Assembly (NCBI GenBank): GCA_009731375.1
Contig: BJOX01000228.1
Location: 48,643-90,236 of the forward strand
Direction of reading: 5' to 3'
DNA: 41,594 nucleotides
From: Paulinella micropora
Lineage: Eukaryota; Cercozoa; Imbricatea; Euglyphida
In this document: piece by piece, positions 17,705 through 27,276 of the stretch
Layout of the letters: the number at the start of each line of letters is the position of its first letter
How positions within the stretch are numbered: position 1 is the stretch's first letter
Translations under genes and position numbers: made by a program
Notes under the pieces: generated by a model
Seen by the model: the letters and a program-made list of their open reading frames with translations, nothing else
Databases searched by the model: none
What the model was told of the DNA's origin: nothing

Positions 17705-18337
17705 TGTGAGTTGCCATGTACTCTTGGTTTCAAGTCTAGCTGATACAACGAACTTTTAAAGAACACTATGGCTGCATTGAGTTACTGACTCTATGGGAGC
17801 AGGTGAAAGTACCAGTAAATATCAGAACGGTCAACTTCGTTTATTTACGTAATTTCGAACTCTGTTGCAGGCTTGGTTGCAACTTACGATCGGTAGTGAT
17901 ACGTAGATTGTGATGTTGAATGGTCTCCAGTTCTCAAACGGTTAGAATTGTCTTCTTCAAGTTAAACAGTCACCTAACGGGTAGGGTTGGAGGTTTCTGA
18001 CTTGAATGTTCTGGGTTTGCAAAGTCAAAATGACTTGCAACTGGAAGTATTAGACAAATTAAATATTGTGCGTTTTCCCAGTTTCCTTCCGTTTGACTTA
18101 ATTTACCATCACGCGTGTGTTTCGTTAAATTTGAGGAAAAGGATGATATGGAGAAAAAGGCAATAGTTAATCTTTTCTGAAAAAATCTTTGGATTATTCG
18201 TTTGAAATCATTTCTGAACGGAATCGAAAAGTAGTTAGTGAAGTCGAAACGTAGTGCAGAATAGAATCTAACGAGAGGGTCAAAAACTGTGAATTGTAAA
18301 CGGTGTATGTTTTAGCCGGTTGTTAAGGTGCTCAGTT
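17705..18337 (-). mobile_element. element 1, 5' LTR (interrupted by element 2)
   Basis: Near-identical to 7472-8114 but stops after GTGCTCAGTT. The missing last five bases (TGATA) are found at 32121-32125, on the far side of element 2. AATAAA for the minus strand lies at 17840-17845. High similarity between the two LTRs implies a recent insertion. Confidence 0.88.
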
Positions 18338-18986
18338 TGTAAGTCTGGACTGCACTCCTGTGAGGAATTACCAACCGGCATTCTCTTGAATAGCCACATG
18401 GCTGTCATGAGACACGAAATATTTCCGAGGCTTGATAATTGTACAAAAAGACATCTGGGATGGTCAATTCCAGTTTATTTAGTACAGTTGCATGACAGAC
18501 TGTTAGTATCTTGCGAAACAATACAAATTCTGAGTACACACGACGAGATTTCAAGTGTTACCTGTGTTGTGTAGCAGTTGGATATTTTCAAGTCAGTCTG
18601 AGAAAAAATAAAGTCTATTGCCTATTTAACTTGAATGGCCGTTAAGTATTACCTATTTGACTTGAAGGGCCGAATATATAAATGACTGGGAACCGAAAAA
18701 GGCGTAAAAAGGAATAAAAGTTTCTCACAGTCAAGTAGATATGGGACAAAAAGGCAATAGTCAGCATATTAAGAAAAAATAGCCGGCAATGGAAAATGAA
18801 CGTATCTGTTAATAGTAGTTGAAAACGTAACAACTACAAGTTATGACAGTTGATAAATAAACGGGAAAAATGAAGTGCCGGAACTAAAAATAGAAGTGTA
18901 AACTTGAAGCAAAAACTTGAAGAAGTTTAACGAATAAGTTTATCACAATATTGATAATTCGGTCCGGTACGGTATTGATTCCGATA
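18338..18986 (-). mobile_element. element 2, 3' LTR
   Basis: 649 bp, plus-orientation ends TGTAAG...CCGATA (element orientation TATCGG...TTACA). It carries AATAAA for minus-strand transcripts at 18474-18479 and a TATA-like ATTTATATAT (minus strand) near 18674-18683. Its U3 shares blocks with element 1's LTR (AAATGACTGG, GATATGG(G/A), AAAAAGGCAATAGT). Confidence 0.9.
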
Positions 18987-19023
18987 GCTCCCCCCCCCCC
19001 CCCCCCCCCCCCCNNNNNNNNNN
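18987..19023 (-). other. polypurine tract of element 2 (poly-G, at least 24) and assembly gap
   Basis: The minus strand reads a G homopolymer of at least 24, then AGC, immediately before the 3' LTR. Ns at 19014-19023 follow. The same G-run/AGC/LTR junction is seen in element 1, so the G run is a shared functional feature and not chance. Confidence 0.65.
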
Positions 19024-19383
19024 TAGGTGTAAAAGAAAAACGAATCAAAGAAAAGATTGCAGATGTAGATCAATGCGCGATATGGTGCGTGCGTATATGT
19101 GTCAGCGCAATGATCAAGGTAGTATCAACATACAGAGGCAGGACGGATATAGTGTACCCAATCATACATCAGGAGATAGGAGCATGGGGCCAACACTATC
19201 ACTACGTGTTCAAAGCGGTAAATAGTATTGTGTGACCTGCCTTGGCTGAACCCTATTCAAAATATGTGAATATGACTATCGTACAAGCCTGTGGAAAATA
19301 CTAAAGCCTTGTTGGATTGTATGTAAAGTGGGAAAGGAGATAGAGTCCGTCGGGAATTCTATAAGCAAAAACCACTTGAAAGT
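19024..19383. other. element 2, 3' untranslated region
   Basis: Between the pol stop (TAG 19384-19386, minus) and the gap there is no minus-strand gene. A plus-strand frame (open to a stop at 19233-19235) gives an ordinary-looking peptide of about 65 residues after the gap, but it has no start outside the poly-C run and no partner in element 1, so I leave it uncalled. Confidence 0.5.
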
Positions 19384-22300
19384 CTACTTCGATCTCATTC
19401 TGAAAAAATGAAAGTCGTACGTCTTACCGTTGTAAGGTTTGCGTAAACGTTTGAGTTGCTCGGGAATGATGTAACCCTTAGTCTTATTGGAGGAGCCGGG
19501 CCGAAACTGGATATCCCGATGAACGACTTGATCGTTTTCGCTGTCGAGTGTCATCTTCTTCCAGGAGTTGAGAGGCTTCGTCCATTGGAGGTGAGTCGGT
19601 CCTTCGGTGACCGTGCCGTCCGGATGAATGATCGGCTCCACGTAAGCAGGGCGGAACTGCATGTTCTTCAGCGAAGTGATGCCGAGCTGGTGGACGCGGA
19701 AGTCGTCGCGATCGTCAGCGGGGTCTTCGTCCATGATTGTTCCTAACTTGAGTAAGCCATCATCTATGAAAGCTATCACCTCACCAACCACATAGTCCTG
19801 TTTATCATCGTTATAGTCCTGATCCCGGACTGGATCAATGGTTTGAGCCGAGTCAGCTGGGGCAGTGTAGGGACTAAGATGTGCAATGTCGATTTTGCGA
19901 AGGATTTTGTTGGTGTGCTCATGGCGGAGGCGAAAGGTGTTATTAGAGGGCTTGGCCATAATAATGTAAGGTCCGTCGTGTTGAAGGACAGAAGAGGCGG
20001 GAACACCTTTGGTGGATGGTTTGGGGCGGTAGACAGTGACTCGGTCACCTACCTTCCAGTCGGGTAGCTTGCGTCGCCGTTGCTTGTTCTTCTGTTCGTT
20101 GGCGGCATTGCGAGTGAAGGAGGTATATTCCTTGATGTAGGCGGTGACAGCAATCCGGGCGAGGCGGAGAGTGTCGAGTTGGTCCGACGTCTGGATTGTC
20201 GTTGTTCCGGACTTGGTCATTGCGGCGGTTGATCGGGCCGCGCGTGCAGCGATGACTTCGGGGGTGTCGAAGATGTCGATCGACGTACGTGGCTGGCGGG
20301 CCATCATACCTTCAAAGGCCGAGACGCCGATGGCAGTGGAGACGTAGGTGTTTTGCGAAAACGAAAGAGCGGGCATGGCCTTGGGCCAAGTCTTCTTGTC
20401 CTTGTCTGAGAGTGCCTGGATAGCGCGGCGGAGGCTTTGGTGTCTGCGTTCTACCATGCCTAACTGATGGTGAGAGTATGGCGCTGTGGTGAGCCAGTCG
20501 ATTCCAGCCATGCTGCAGAAGGCCTTGGCAAGATTGCCACGGAAAGATCCATGATCGTCAGAAAGGATGGCCTCTGGAAAACCAAAAAGGCATACCCATC
20601 GAGCGAGTATGGCGTCTACGGTCTCTTCAGCAGTAGTGGAAACAACTGGGACGAAAAGTAGGTAACCTGCGAACAAATCAACTATGGTTAGCACATACTG
20701 TTCTAATACGCCATCGATGCCTATATGAACATGATCAATGCCTATAGCTTGTCCTGGGTGATTCCAGACCAACGAGTTATAGCGACCATGATTGTGTGTG
20801 AGGCGGGCGTGTGAGAGTTGACAACAGTGGCAATCTTTGAGGATAGCCCCTATGTCGGCGTGCATCCTGTCTTTCCCATCGGGTCCAAACCATATGTATC
20901 GCTGATTGATGTATGGAGCAAGGGTAGGGACCTTTGCGTGGTTTTGGATCAAGTGAGCATGGGAGACAAGCTTGCGTATGAGAGTGGAGGGAACATATAT
21001 ACGGCGTGAGCGGTCGGGCATAATGTGTACAGCCAAGCCTCCCTTAAGAAAGAGTAGACCATTGCCTTGGCCGATAGATGTCGATCCTTCCCAAAGCGGT
21101 TTCAAATGAGGATCATCTTTCTGCGCTAATTGGATATCGTCGCGTGTAACACGAGGTGCATGTGATGTAGCATACATATTAAGCACGGCATGGCGGTCTA
21201 ATCCAAAGTTATGTACAAGCCACACAAGATTGTCCTCTATGAAGACGATTTTGTGACAAGGTAGAACTGTCTCACGAGAGATGGTTTCATCGTTAGGGAT
21301 GAGGTGTACCATATCCTGAGGAACGAGCACAGCAAAAGGCTTGTTAAGAGCAAAAAGTTGACGAGCTACTTCGGGAGCACGTTCCGCGGCTGGGATGACT
21401 ATGGCATAGTCCCATGGGGCCTGTAAGGTCTTGATCGTTGGTACACCGCGCAGAATCCGACTACCGTGCTTCTTAAAGCGCGTGTCTAATTGCGGGTGAG
21501 TCCCTTCAATCGCAAGCCAAAAGGAGCGTCCACTGGACTGTAGCATAGTTGCCGGGATAATGTCCAATAGCTTGTTCGTCGCTTCGACCTCCCCGAGGAG
21601 AGTGGGTTGGCCGGGCGATATGCAAGGAATACGAGACAGAGCATCAGGAAGGAGATTCTGTTTACCCTGAATGTATTCTACCTTGAAGCGGATAGTCTGT
21701 AGGTGGTCTAGGACCCAACCAACAACCATCGGGCTTCTGGCGTGGTATAGCCATATGAGCGGGCGATGATCCGTGACGATTGTCAACGGATGATCACTAG
21801 CATCGATATAGTAACGAGATTGCTGGACCCCGTAAATTATACCGTAAGCTTCCCGAACATACGTGATCCACCGAGATTGAGTTTCCGTAAATTTGAGCGA
21901 GAAATACGAGATGACGGGAGATGATTTGTCTGGGCCCGAATGTAGAGCGCCGCCGATGCCCACGATGCTTGCGTCGGTACGTAGGTAGAGCCGCTGCATC
22001 TTGTCGTACTTGGCGAGAATCGGAAGCGATGTCAGGATGCGCTTGAGCTTGGCAAAACACTTCTGCTCTTTTTCGCGGAAAAAATTGGATCCCGGGGGCC
22101 GGGCGTTCGAAGACTTGAGGGGATCGGTGAGCGGCGCCACCAAGCGAGAGTAGTTAGGTATGTGCGCCTGAATGAAGTTTGTCATGCCGAGGATAGAGCG
22201 GACCTCAGTGATATTCTGAGGCTCACTAATCTTCAGAATGGCATCTATCTTGCTGGTGTCGGCGGCGACGCCCTTCTTACTGCAGACTTTGCCTAAGACA

Positions 22301-23295
22301 GGTAGAGAGTTATAGCCGATGCGAAGCTTGTCCGCGGCGAAGTAACACCCTGCTGCCTCCGCAGCCTTCATGAGTTCCTCCAGCTGGTCCATGTGCGCGT
22401 CGAAGTCATCATGTACCACGTGTACGTCGTCGATATAAGCTGCGGCTGTCTGACCCCAAAAAGGGAGATGGCCGAAGGACTTGTCGATGGCGCGCTGGAA
22501 GTCACCAGGGGCGCGGTGTATACCCTGCGTCATGTAGTTGGGGACGAGTAGTCCACGCGGAGTCCACACGGCGAGGATATCGCGGCTGTCGTCTGTAGTG
22601 TCGATCTTGAGATGCGAAAAACCATCAACCATGTCTAATGATGAGATAAAGTTATATCCCGCAAAAAGTTCACGGTGATGATCGGGGTTAGGAAGGCCAG
22701 GGACCGGAAGGAGAAGCCGGTCATTGACCGCGCGGTAATCGAAAACCATGCGAATGCCTTTGAAATGGTCGAGAGAATCAAACTTGCCTACTGGACACGG
22801 TCGAGTAGCCCACTCACAGTTTGGAGAGGCAAAGCTATAACGACCGGTGGCAAGCATAGCGTCTGCGCACTGAGTTAGAAACTCTCGGACAGCAGGCGTC
22901 CATCGAGGGCAGGGAACCCAAATGGGCTTTGCACCTGGACGTAGCTTCAAAGAGATAACAGTGTGCGTAAAACAACCAGCTTTGTCTAGGAATCGGCCGT
23001 CGTAACGCTTGAGAAAATCCTGCGCTCTCTTCTTCTGGGGATGTGTTAGGTTGGAGCTGATCGTATCCGGAGTGAACTTGGGTTTAGAGGGCTCAGCCTG
23101 TTTTACCTTCTGTTCGTCTAGGTATTGGCGACACAACGTTTCTGAAAGCATCAAAACGGGGTCTGGGAACAACCCTGTGATATCGTCTGCCGTGACTTGC
23201 AAAATACCTGGATCGTCAGTCATGTGCATAGAGAGCCAGTCTAGGCCGCTGATCGGAGGGCGATCCGAATCATGCGGTAACGTTAGCCGAGCCAC
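19384..23295 (-). CDS. element 2 Pol: reverse transcriptase, RNase H, integrase, GPY/F-like module
   Basis: 1,303 codons with all catalytic residues visible. RT has SSLDMVDGF (Asp221) and YIDD (287-290). RNase H has Asp441, Glu482, Asp509 and Asp551. Integrase has a zinc site (about H779, H785, C822, C825) and DDE at about Asp854 (GIDHVH), Asp913 (LSDDHGSF) and Glu949 (GMVERRHQ). A module with HDGPYIIM and HLSPY follows near 1100-1155, matching the GPY/F region. About 140 further residues (GEVIAFIDDGLLKLG...FRMRSK) are not recognised. The first listed codon is GTG and the first ATG is residue 23. The frame is the same as ORF3's, so Pol may be made as an ORF3-Pol fusion. It copies element RNA into DNA and integrates it. 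Confidence 0.93.
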   Translation of the reverse strand: MARLTLPHDSDRPPISGLDWLSMHMTDDPGILQVTADDITGLFPDPVLMLSETLCRQYLDEQKVKQAEPSKPKFTPDTISSNLTHPQKKRAQDFLKRYDGRFLDKAGCFTHTVISLKLRPGAKPIWVPCPRWTPAVREFLTQCADAMLATGRYSFASPNCEWATRPCPVGKFDSLDHFKGIRMVFDYRAVNDRLLLPVPGLPNPDHHRELFAGYNFISSLDMVDGFSHLKIDTTDDSRDILAVWTPRGLLVPNYMTQGIHRAPGDFQRAIDKSFGHLPFWGQTAAAYIDDVHVVHDDFDAHMDQLEELMKAAEAAGCYFAADKLRIGYNSLPVLGKVCSKKGVAADTSKIDAILKISEPQNITEVRSILGMTNFIQAHIPNYSRLVAPLTDPLKSSNARPPGSNFFREKEQKCFAKLKRILTSLPILAKYDKMQRLYLRTDASIVGIGGALHSGPDKSSPVISYFSLKFTETQSRWITYVREAYGIIYGVQQSRYYIDASDHPLTIVTDHRPLIWLYHARSPMVVGWVLDHLQTIRFKVEYIQGKQNLLPDALSRIPCISPGQPTLLGEVEATNKLLDIIPATMLQSSGRSFWLAIEGTHPQLDTRFKKHGSRILRGVPTIKTLQAPWDYAIVIPAAERAPEVARQLFALNKPFAVLVPQDMVHLIPNDETISRETVLPCHKIVFIEDNLVWLVHNFGLDRHAVLNMYATSHAPRVTRDDIQLAQKDDPHLKPLWEGSTSIGQGNGLLFLKGGLAVHIMPDRSRRIYVPSTLIRKLVSHAHLIQNHAKVPTLAPYINQRYIWFGPDGKDRMHADIGAILKDCHCCQLSHARLTHNHGRYNSLVWNHPGQAIGIDHVHIGIDGVLEQYVLTIVDLFAGYLLFVPVVSTTAEETVDAILARWVCLFGFPEAILSDDHGSFRGNLAKAFCSMAGIDWLTTAPYSHHQLGMVERRHQSLRRAIQALSDKDKKTWPKAMPALSFSQNTYVSTAIGVSAFEGMMARQPRTSIDIFDTPEVIAARAARSTAAMTKSGTTTIQTSDQLDTLRLARIAVTAYIKEYTSFTRNAANEQKNKQRRRKLPDWKVGDRVTVYRPKPSTKGVPASSVLQHDGPYIIMAKPSNNTFRLRHEHTNKILRKIDIAHLSPYTAPADSAQTIDPVRDQDYNDDKQDYVVGEVIAFIDDGLLKLGTIMDEDPADDRDDFRVHQLGITSLKNMQFRPAYVEPIIHPDGTVTEGPTHLQWTKPLNSWKKMTLDSENDQVVHRDIQFRPGSSNKTKGYIIPEQLKRLRKPYNGKTYDFHFFRMRSK

Positions 23296-23697
23296 AATGT
23301 GCGACTTTATGGGGTCCGGATTCGACTCCGTGGGTTATCACTGCGTCCTGCACATCTCCGGCTCGTGTTGAGGGGAGTGTGGGCGAAAACGCAGTTGTCC
23401 TGAAGAAGGGGGTGCTCGATATTGTGGCTCTGTCAACGTTCGGAGCATAAGCATTGAATGAGTAGGTGGCCGTTAAACTCGGCGCTGTTTGGGATAAGAC
23501 GCGCGTGGTGCGTAGGGATTGCTACGCGGTTCTGGGGCCAAACTCTGGGGTTCTACCGGGCGGGGTAGACGTGGTTCGGTAGGCGCGCGGCTTGGTGCAC
23601 GTCGTTGTACACGCTGTGGGCCATATTGTTGCGGCTGACGGCTAGGAACCGGAGTCCGAGTCGAAATATTCGTAGCCCATTTCTGGACCAGATTATT
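23296..23697 (-). other. Pro/Arg/Gln-rich linker between ORF3 and Pol, interrupted by stops
   Basis: Read in the shared ORF3/Pol frame this gives a coding-like peptide (QPQQYGPQRVQRRAPSRAP, then PRLPRPVEPQSLAPEPRSNP) with TGA at 23698-23700, TAA at 23473-23475, TGA at 23338-23340 and TAA at 23335-23337. The composition suggests it was or is translated. Stops may be mutations, be read through, or lie in an unrecognised intron. Confidence 0.5.
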
Positions 23698-26600
23698 TCA
23701 ATAGGCACTCTGGTACAAGGCCTGTCGCAAGCGATGGTTGTGAGCGTGTTGTTGTGTGCGCGCGGGCCTACGGTTACCTTGTGACACAGGACGGTTCCTG
23801 TGCTCTACGTACCTACGGTCGTGGCTGATAGGGGCACCTTTCTGGAGTACACCTTTCTGGATAGCACCTTTCTGGTGTACACCTTTCTGGTGTTGGTCCT
23901 TATTCCGCCTTCTCGTCTGTTTGTTCCCGTTCCGCGTCTTCTTGCCTTCGTCGTTCTTGCCGGATGTCCGATCCGCACGAGTCGCGCTCGGGGTTGGAAC
24001 TATTCGGGAAGAGGATGAAGAGGAAGATGACGAAGAAGAGGAATAGGCAGATGATCCACGATCATCATCGTTGTCGTCACCAGGTTTTCGTCGTTTTCTA
24101 TCGTCGGGCTTGCAGCTCTTCTTGGCCCGCTTGCGTCGGCGCGCCTGCTGGTTGCCTGAAGGGGGAGAGTCTTCTTTCTTCTCCTTGCCGCTCCGTGCCT
24201 CCCTTCCGTAATCCAGTTTCCGCTGTGATTTCGACTCGGCAGATGAAATGCTGCGCGGGGTCGAGCGGGCTGAAGTGCGAGGGGTAGGGAAGAAGCGTTC
24301 GCGCTGACTGGCAGTGGTTCCAGGAAAGGGAACCATTGGGCGCCACAGGTTCATGCTAGGGCCTGGATCCAAGTTCGTCGGACCTAAGACTAGATGTTGT
24401 GGTTCGTGTGCTCCATCCACGGCCGAAGTCGCAGATGGAACATGAGTGCGCGCATATGCAGACGATGATGACGATGATGACGATGAGGACGATGAGGACG
24501 ATGAAGACGATGAAGGTGATACTGGTGTAGTTATCTTCACTCTCGCTTCACTGTCGCCTAAGATCGTGAAAGTGGGAAAAGTGGTATCGGGGCCCTGAGG
24601 CGGCTTTGTAGCTTGGAATGTCCTATTGGTTGTAAACATATCGGCATCTTCGGGCAGGATAGCCTTATAGTGCATCACTGCTTCGATGTGTCGATGTGTT
24701 TGCAGGGAGAAGACCGAATCCCACCCAGAGCCGACGGGAATAAGCGGTAGATTCAAGTACGCGGCTATGTCCCGTGTGTCTGTAGTGTCGGTTCGGGTTC
24801 CAAGATAGGTAGCGGCCAAGTCGATACGCGCGAGATTTGGTACCCGTACAGGCAGGTTTACATAGTCCGATACGGCTGGAGAGCCATACGGGTAGCCTCT
24901 GGCACGTAGCGCTCTCGAGTAGGGATTCAGAATGTCTGCAAGACAAGGTGAATAATTGCTCGGGTGTACCACGACCTGGGTTTCCTCGTATGCTGCCGCA
25001 TCGAGACCGTGCTGAAGAGCCCGGGCCTCGAACTGTAACTGTAAGAACCAAGGCACAGAGTTTAAGGTTGTGCACCAAAACGTCTGGTCGTAGGTTGCCT
25101 GTGGTACGGTATTCATCAAATATCGTTGTACCGGAGCCCTGATGTCTGTTCCCCGAGTCCATCTTCTTTCCATGAGGCTTGTCGACTGTGACGTCACGTC
25201 AAACCTCTGCTGGAAGGTGGCTCGTTCGGATAAGTCCGTATAATGGACTTCAAGGGCCTTACGTTCTTGTGCGTTCCTGCCTTGATGTGCCTGAATGATA
25301 GACAGCTGTTGGTTCGTAGAACAAATTGTCATATCCATGTAGGCAAAGTAAGCAGCAGGCAGAAGACCGTTAAGGGTAAAAGTTGCATAGCCATCAATCT
25401 GACGTTTGATGTCAAATGGATGGGTGCAGTATCGTATGTCCGTGATTGACGGCAGGCGGAAAAGGTAATAGAGGCATGCAAACCATTGCCAGATATAGTT
25501 AAAAACAAACTCATATCTCAGAAAGACAGGGCATCCGAGATAAGCGGTTGTTAGTGGCTGTGCCTGGTTTGGAGTCGCCCGCACGGGCGTCACGGATCGT
25601 GTGTGGGACCACGGGAATGGGATGACGTGGTGCATGATCTGATGATAGACACTCAGTCCACCATGTCCCGGGTACAGTCCCGACAGATGACCCATGAAGC
25701 CGTATGGTCGATCCTGTCGGTATGCCATCATATTCCTAAAGGTGAGAGTATCGGAGATTGGCTCGTCACCTTCCAAGCCCAAGGCCAGCATCGATGCCAG
25801 TTGAGATCTGGATCGTCCCCAGACTGGCGGGTGATGAAACACCGTCAGTGAGGTTCGATTCATGATCAAAGCCGGTAATACCAATCTGAGAGGAAGGCCG
25901 TTGATCAATCCTGCGATATGTCTCGGGGTGCGGTTTGTTCGAGCATGTTGTTCGTCGCTCGGGACTGCGAGTTCCAGACGAAGGGTCCTATTTGCATGTG
26001 CATCATCAGGTGTGCGTTCGTCTAGTCGCAGAGGTATGTCTTGAGCGGAAACACGCGGAGCCTCGCCTGTCAAGGACGGGACAAAAGCAATGCACTCGGT
26101 TAGTAGAGTGTCTTCTGGCTTAAATTGGGAGTGAGGGTGACCCGGATGACAAACGCGATTGCATCGTATATTGACGCCTGTAAAGGAAAGAGCGACATCA
26201 CTGTCGATATATCCCGGGCCAATATACGGGGCAATGTAGCCTTCATTATCCAGGAAAACTCTGCTCCCGTCGATAACATGTGGCAGGATCTCCTCCATGC
26301 GCCTTGCCGAGACTCGTGCCCAAACTGATGCTTGCTGGACCCTGGGGGTCACATATGCAACCGCTCTGGTCACACCATCGTCGCCTCTGCGCGTAGCTAC
26401 GTAATTGTAAAGATTTGCATCTTGATACGTAGTTACCGCTAGCCTCGGGTCGGCACTGCACTTGGCCTCATCCAGTCGTCCATGGGAGATCGGGATAGTG
26501 TAGTTGCCGCTGCCACCCCGAAGAGTGAGACGGTAACGTTCTATCTTGATATCACCCGGATTCACAAAGGATGGGTCATCGTATATGCCGACGACTCGAA

Positions 26601-27276
26601 CGAGGTAAGGTAGGTAGTGATAGCAGCGGTGCATGCATAGCTGGTGCGGGGCGTACTGAACCAGATCGTCCCAGTAGGGGCGGAGGCGTTGTAGCGGATT
26701 CTGAATGATGAACAGGGTCTTCCTGTCATTAGTAGAATCCTTCATGACAACACCTCCGACCCGTGGAACGGCCGGCACGGACAGACCCCGCGAATACTGA
26801 GAGACCTCGAAATGGACGCGTGTGCGAGTAGCCATGCGCGGTCCTACCTGGTGTACAAGACAACTTCTGGTACCCGGCGAGGACAGGCCTGCTCGTCGCG
26901 GAGTTCCTGTAATAGGTATCTGTCGTGTAGTTCTATTATCTATGATGTCTTGATCATGTCGATATCTGGACACTATAAGCTGAAAGGTGTTTAAGTTCGA
27001 AGCCTCTCGTGGATATGTGTAGACAGCAAGTGGAGAAACAACACCATAGCGAAGAGCAACAAGAGAAAAGCCTAAAGATCCCGGTCCTCCTTGTGATGCA
27101 AGAGGGACCGGAGGGGCAGGGACCAAAGGTGGGAGCGATAGGGGTAACGAAGGGGCGGGCGAAGCCGGTTGTCTTCGTCTTATGGGGTGGGAAAATAAGT
27201 TTCCGATCGGGGCGAATCCTCTATCACTATCACCTCCTTTCCTTCCGAAATCGGAGATAAAGGTGTGGTCCGTTCG
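23698..27276 (-). CDS. element 2 ORF3: large conserved protein of unknown function between protease and RT
   Basis: The frame is open from 27276; the first near-cognate start is TTG 27126 and there is no early ATG, so translation probably enters by frameshifting from protease. It encodes about 1,140 residues from 27126. The best block is NPYSRALRARGYPYGSP (coded at about 24885-24935), shared with element 1. Other shared blocks are FRNMMAY, PWFLQLQFE, LASMLALG and YVTPR. The C-terminal third has a poly-Ser run (coded at about 24455-24515), a Lys/Arg-rich segment (RRRKRAKKSCK), a second Ser run and a five-fold QKG(V/A) repeat (coded at about 23835-23895). No transmembrane segment, signal peptide or enzyme motif is seen, so an envelope is unlikely. 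A structural or nucleic-acid-binding role is possible. Confidence 0.8.
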   Translation of the reverse strand, partial: RTDHTFISDFGRKGGDSDRGFAPIGNLFSHPIRRRQPASPAPSLPLSLPPLVPAPPVPLASQGGPGSLGFSLVALRYGVVSPLAVYTYPREASNLNTFQLIVSRYRHDQDIIDNRTTRQIPITGTPRRAGLSSPGTRSCLVHQVGPRMATRTRVHFEVSQYSRGLSVPAVPRVGGVVMKDSTNDRKTLFIIQNPLQRLRPYWDDLVQYAPHQLCMHRCYHYLPYLVRVVGIYDDPSFVNPGDIKIERYRLTLRGGSGNYTIPISHGRLDEAKCSADPRLAVTTYQDANLYNYVATRRGDDGVTRAVAYVTPRVQQASVWARVSARRMEEILPHVIDGSRVFLDNEGYIAPYIGPGYIDSDVALSFTGVNIRCNRVCHPGHPHSQFKPEDTLLTECIAFVPSLTGEAPRVSAQDIPLRLDERTPDDAHANRTLRLELAVPSDEQHARTNRTPRHIAGLINGLPLRLVLPALIMNRTSLTVFHHPPVWGRSRSQLASMLALGLEGDEPISDTLTFRNMMAYRQDRPYGFMGHLSGLYPGHGGLSVYHQIMHHVIPFPWSHTRSVTPVRATPNQAQPLTTAYLGCPVFLRYEFVFNYIWQWFACLYYLFRLPSITDIRYCTHPFDIKRQIDGYATFTLNGLLPAAYFAYMDMTICSTNQQLSIIQAHQGRNAQERKALEVHYTDLSERATFQQRFDVTSQSTSLMERRWTRGTDIRAPVQRYLMNTVPQATYDQTFWCTTLNSVPWFLQLQFEARALQHGLDAAAYEETQVVVHPSNYSPCLADILNPYSRALRARGYPYGSPAVSDYVNLPVRVPNLARIDLAATYLGTRTDTTDTRDIAAYLNLPLIPVGSGWDSVFSLQTHRHIEAVMHYKAILPEDADMFTTNRTFQATKPPQGPDTTFPTFTILGDSEARVKITTPVSPSSSSSSSSSSSSSSSSSSAYARTHVPSATSAVDGAHEPQHLVLGPTNLDPGPSMNLWRPMVPFPGTTASQRERFFPTPRTSARSTPRSISSAESKSQRKLDYGREARSGKEKKEDSPPSGNQQARRRKRAKKSCKPDDRKRRKPGDDNDDDRGSSAYSSSSSSSSSSSSRIVPTPSATRADRTSGKNDEGKKTRNGNKQTRRRNKDQHQKGVHQKGAIQKGVLQKGAPISHDRRYVEHRNRPVSQGNRRPARTQQHAHNHRLRQALYQSAY

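Noticed and set aside
18951-19235. Plus-strand ORF after the poly-C gap
   Set aside because: Its start lies in poly-C and Ns, and no counterpart is seen in element 1; treated as chance.
23698-27126. ORF3 as an envelope protein
   Set aside because: No signal peptide, no hydrophobic membrane anchor and a position upstream of RT; evidence does not support an envelope.
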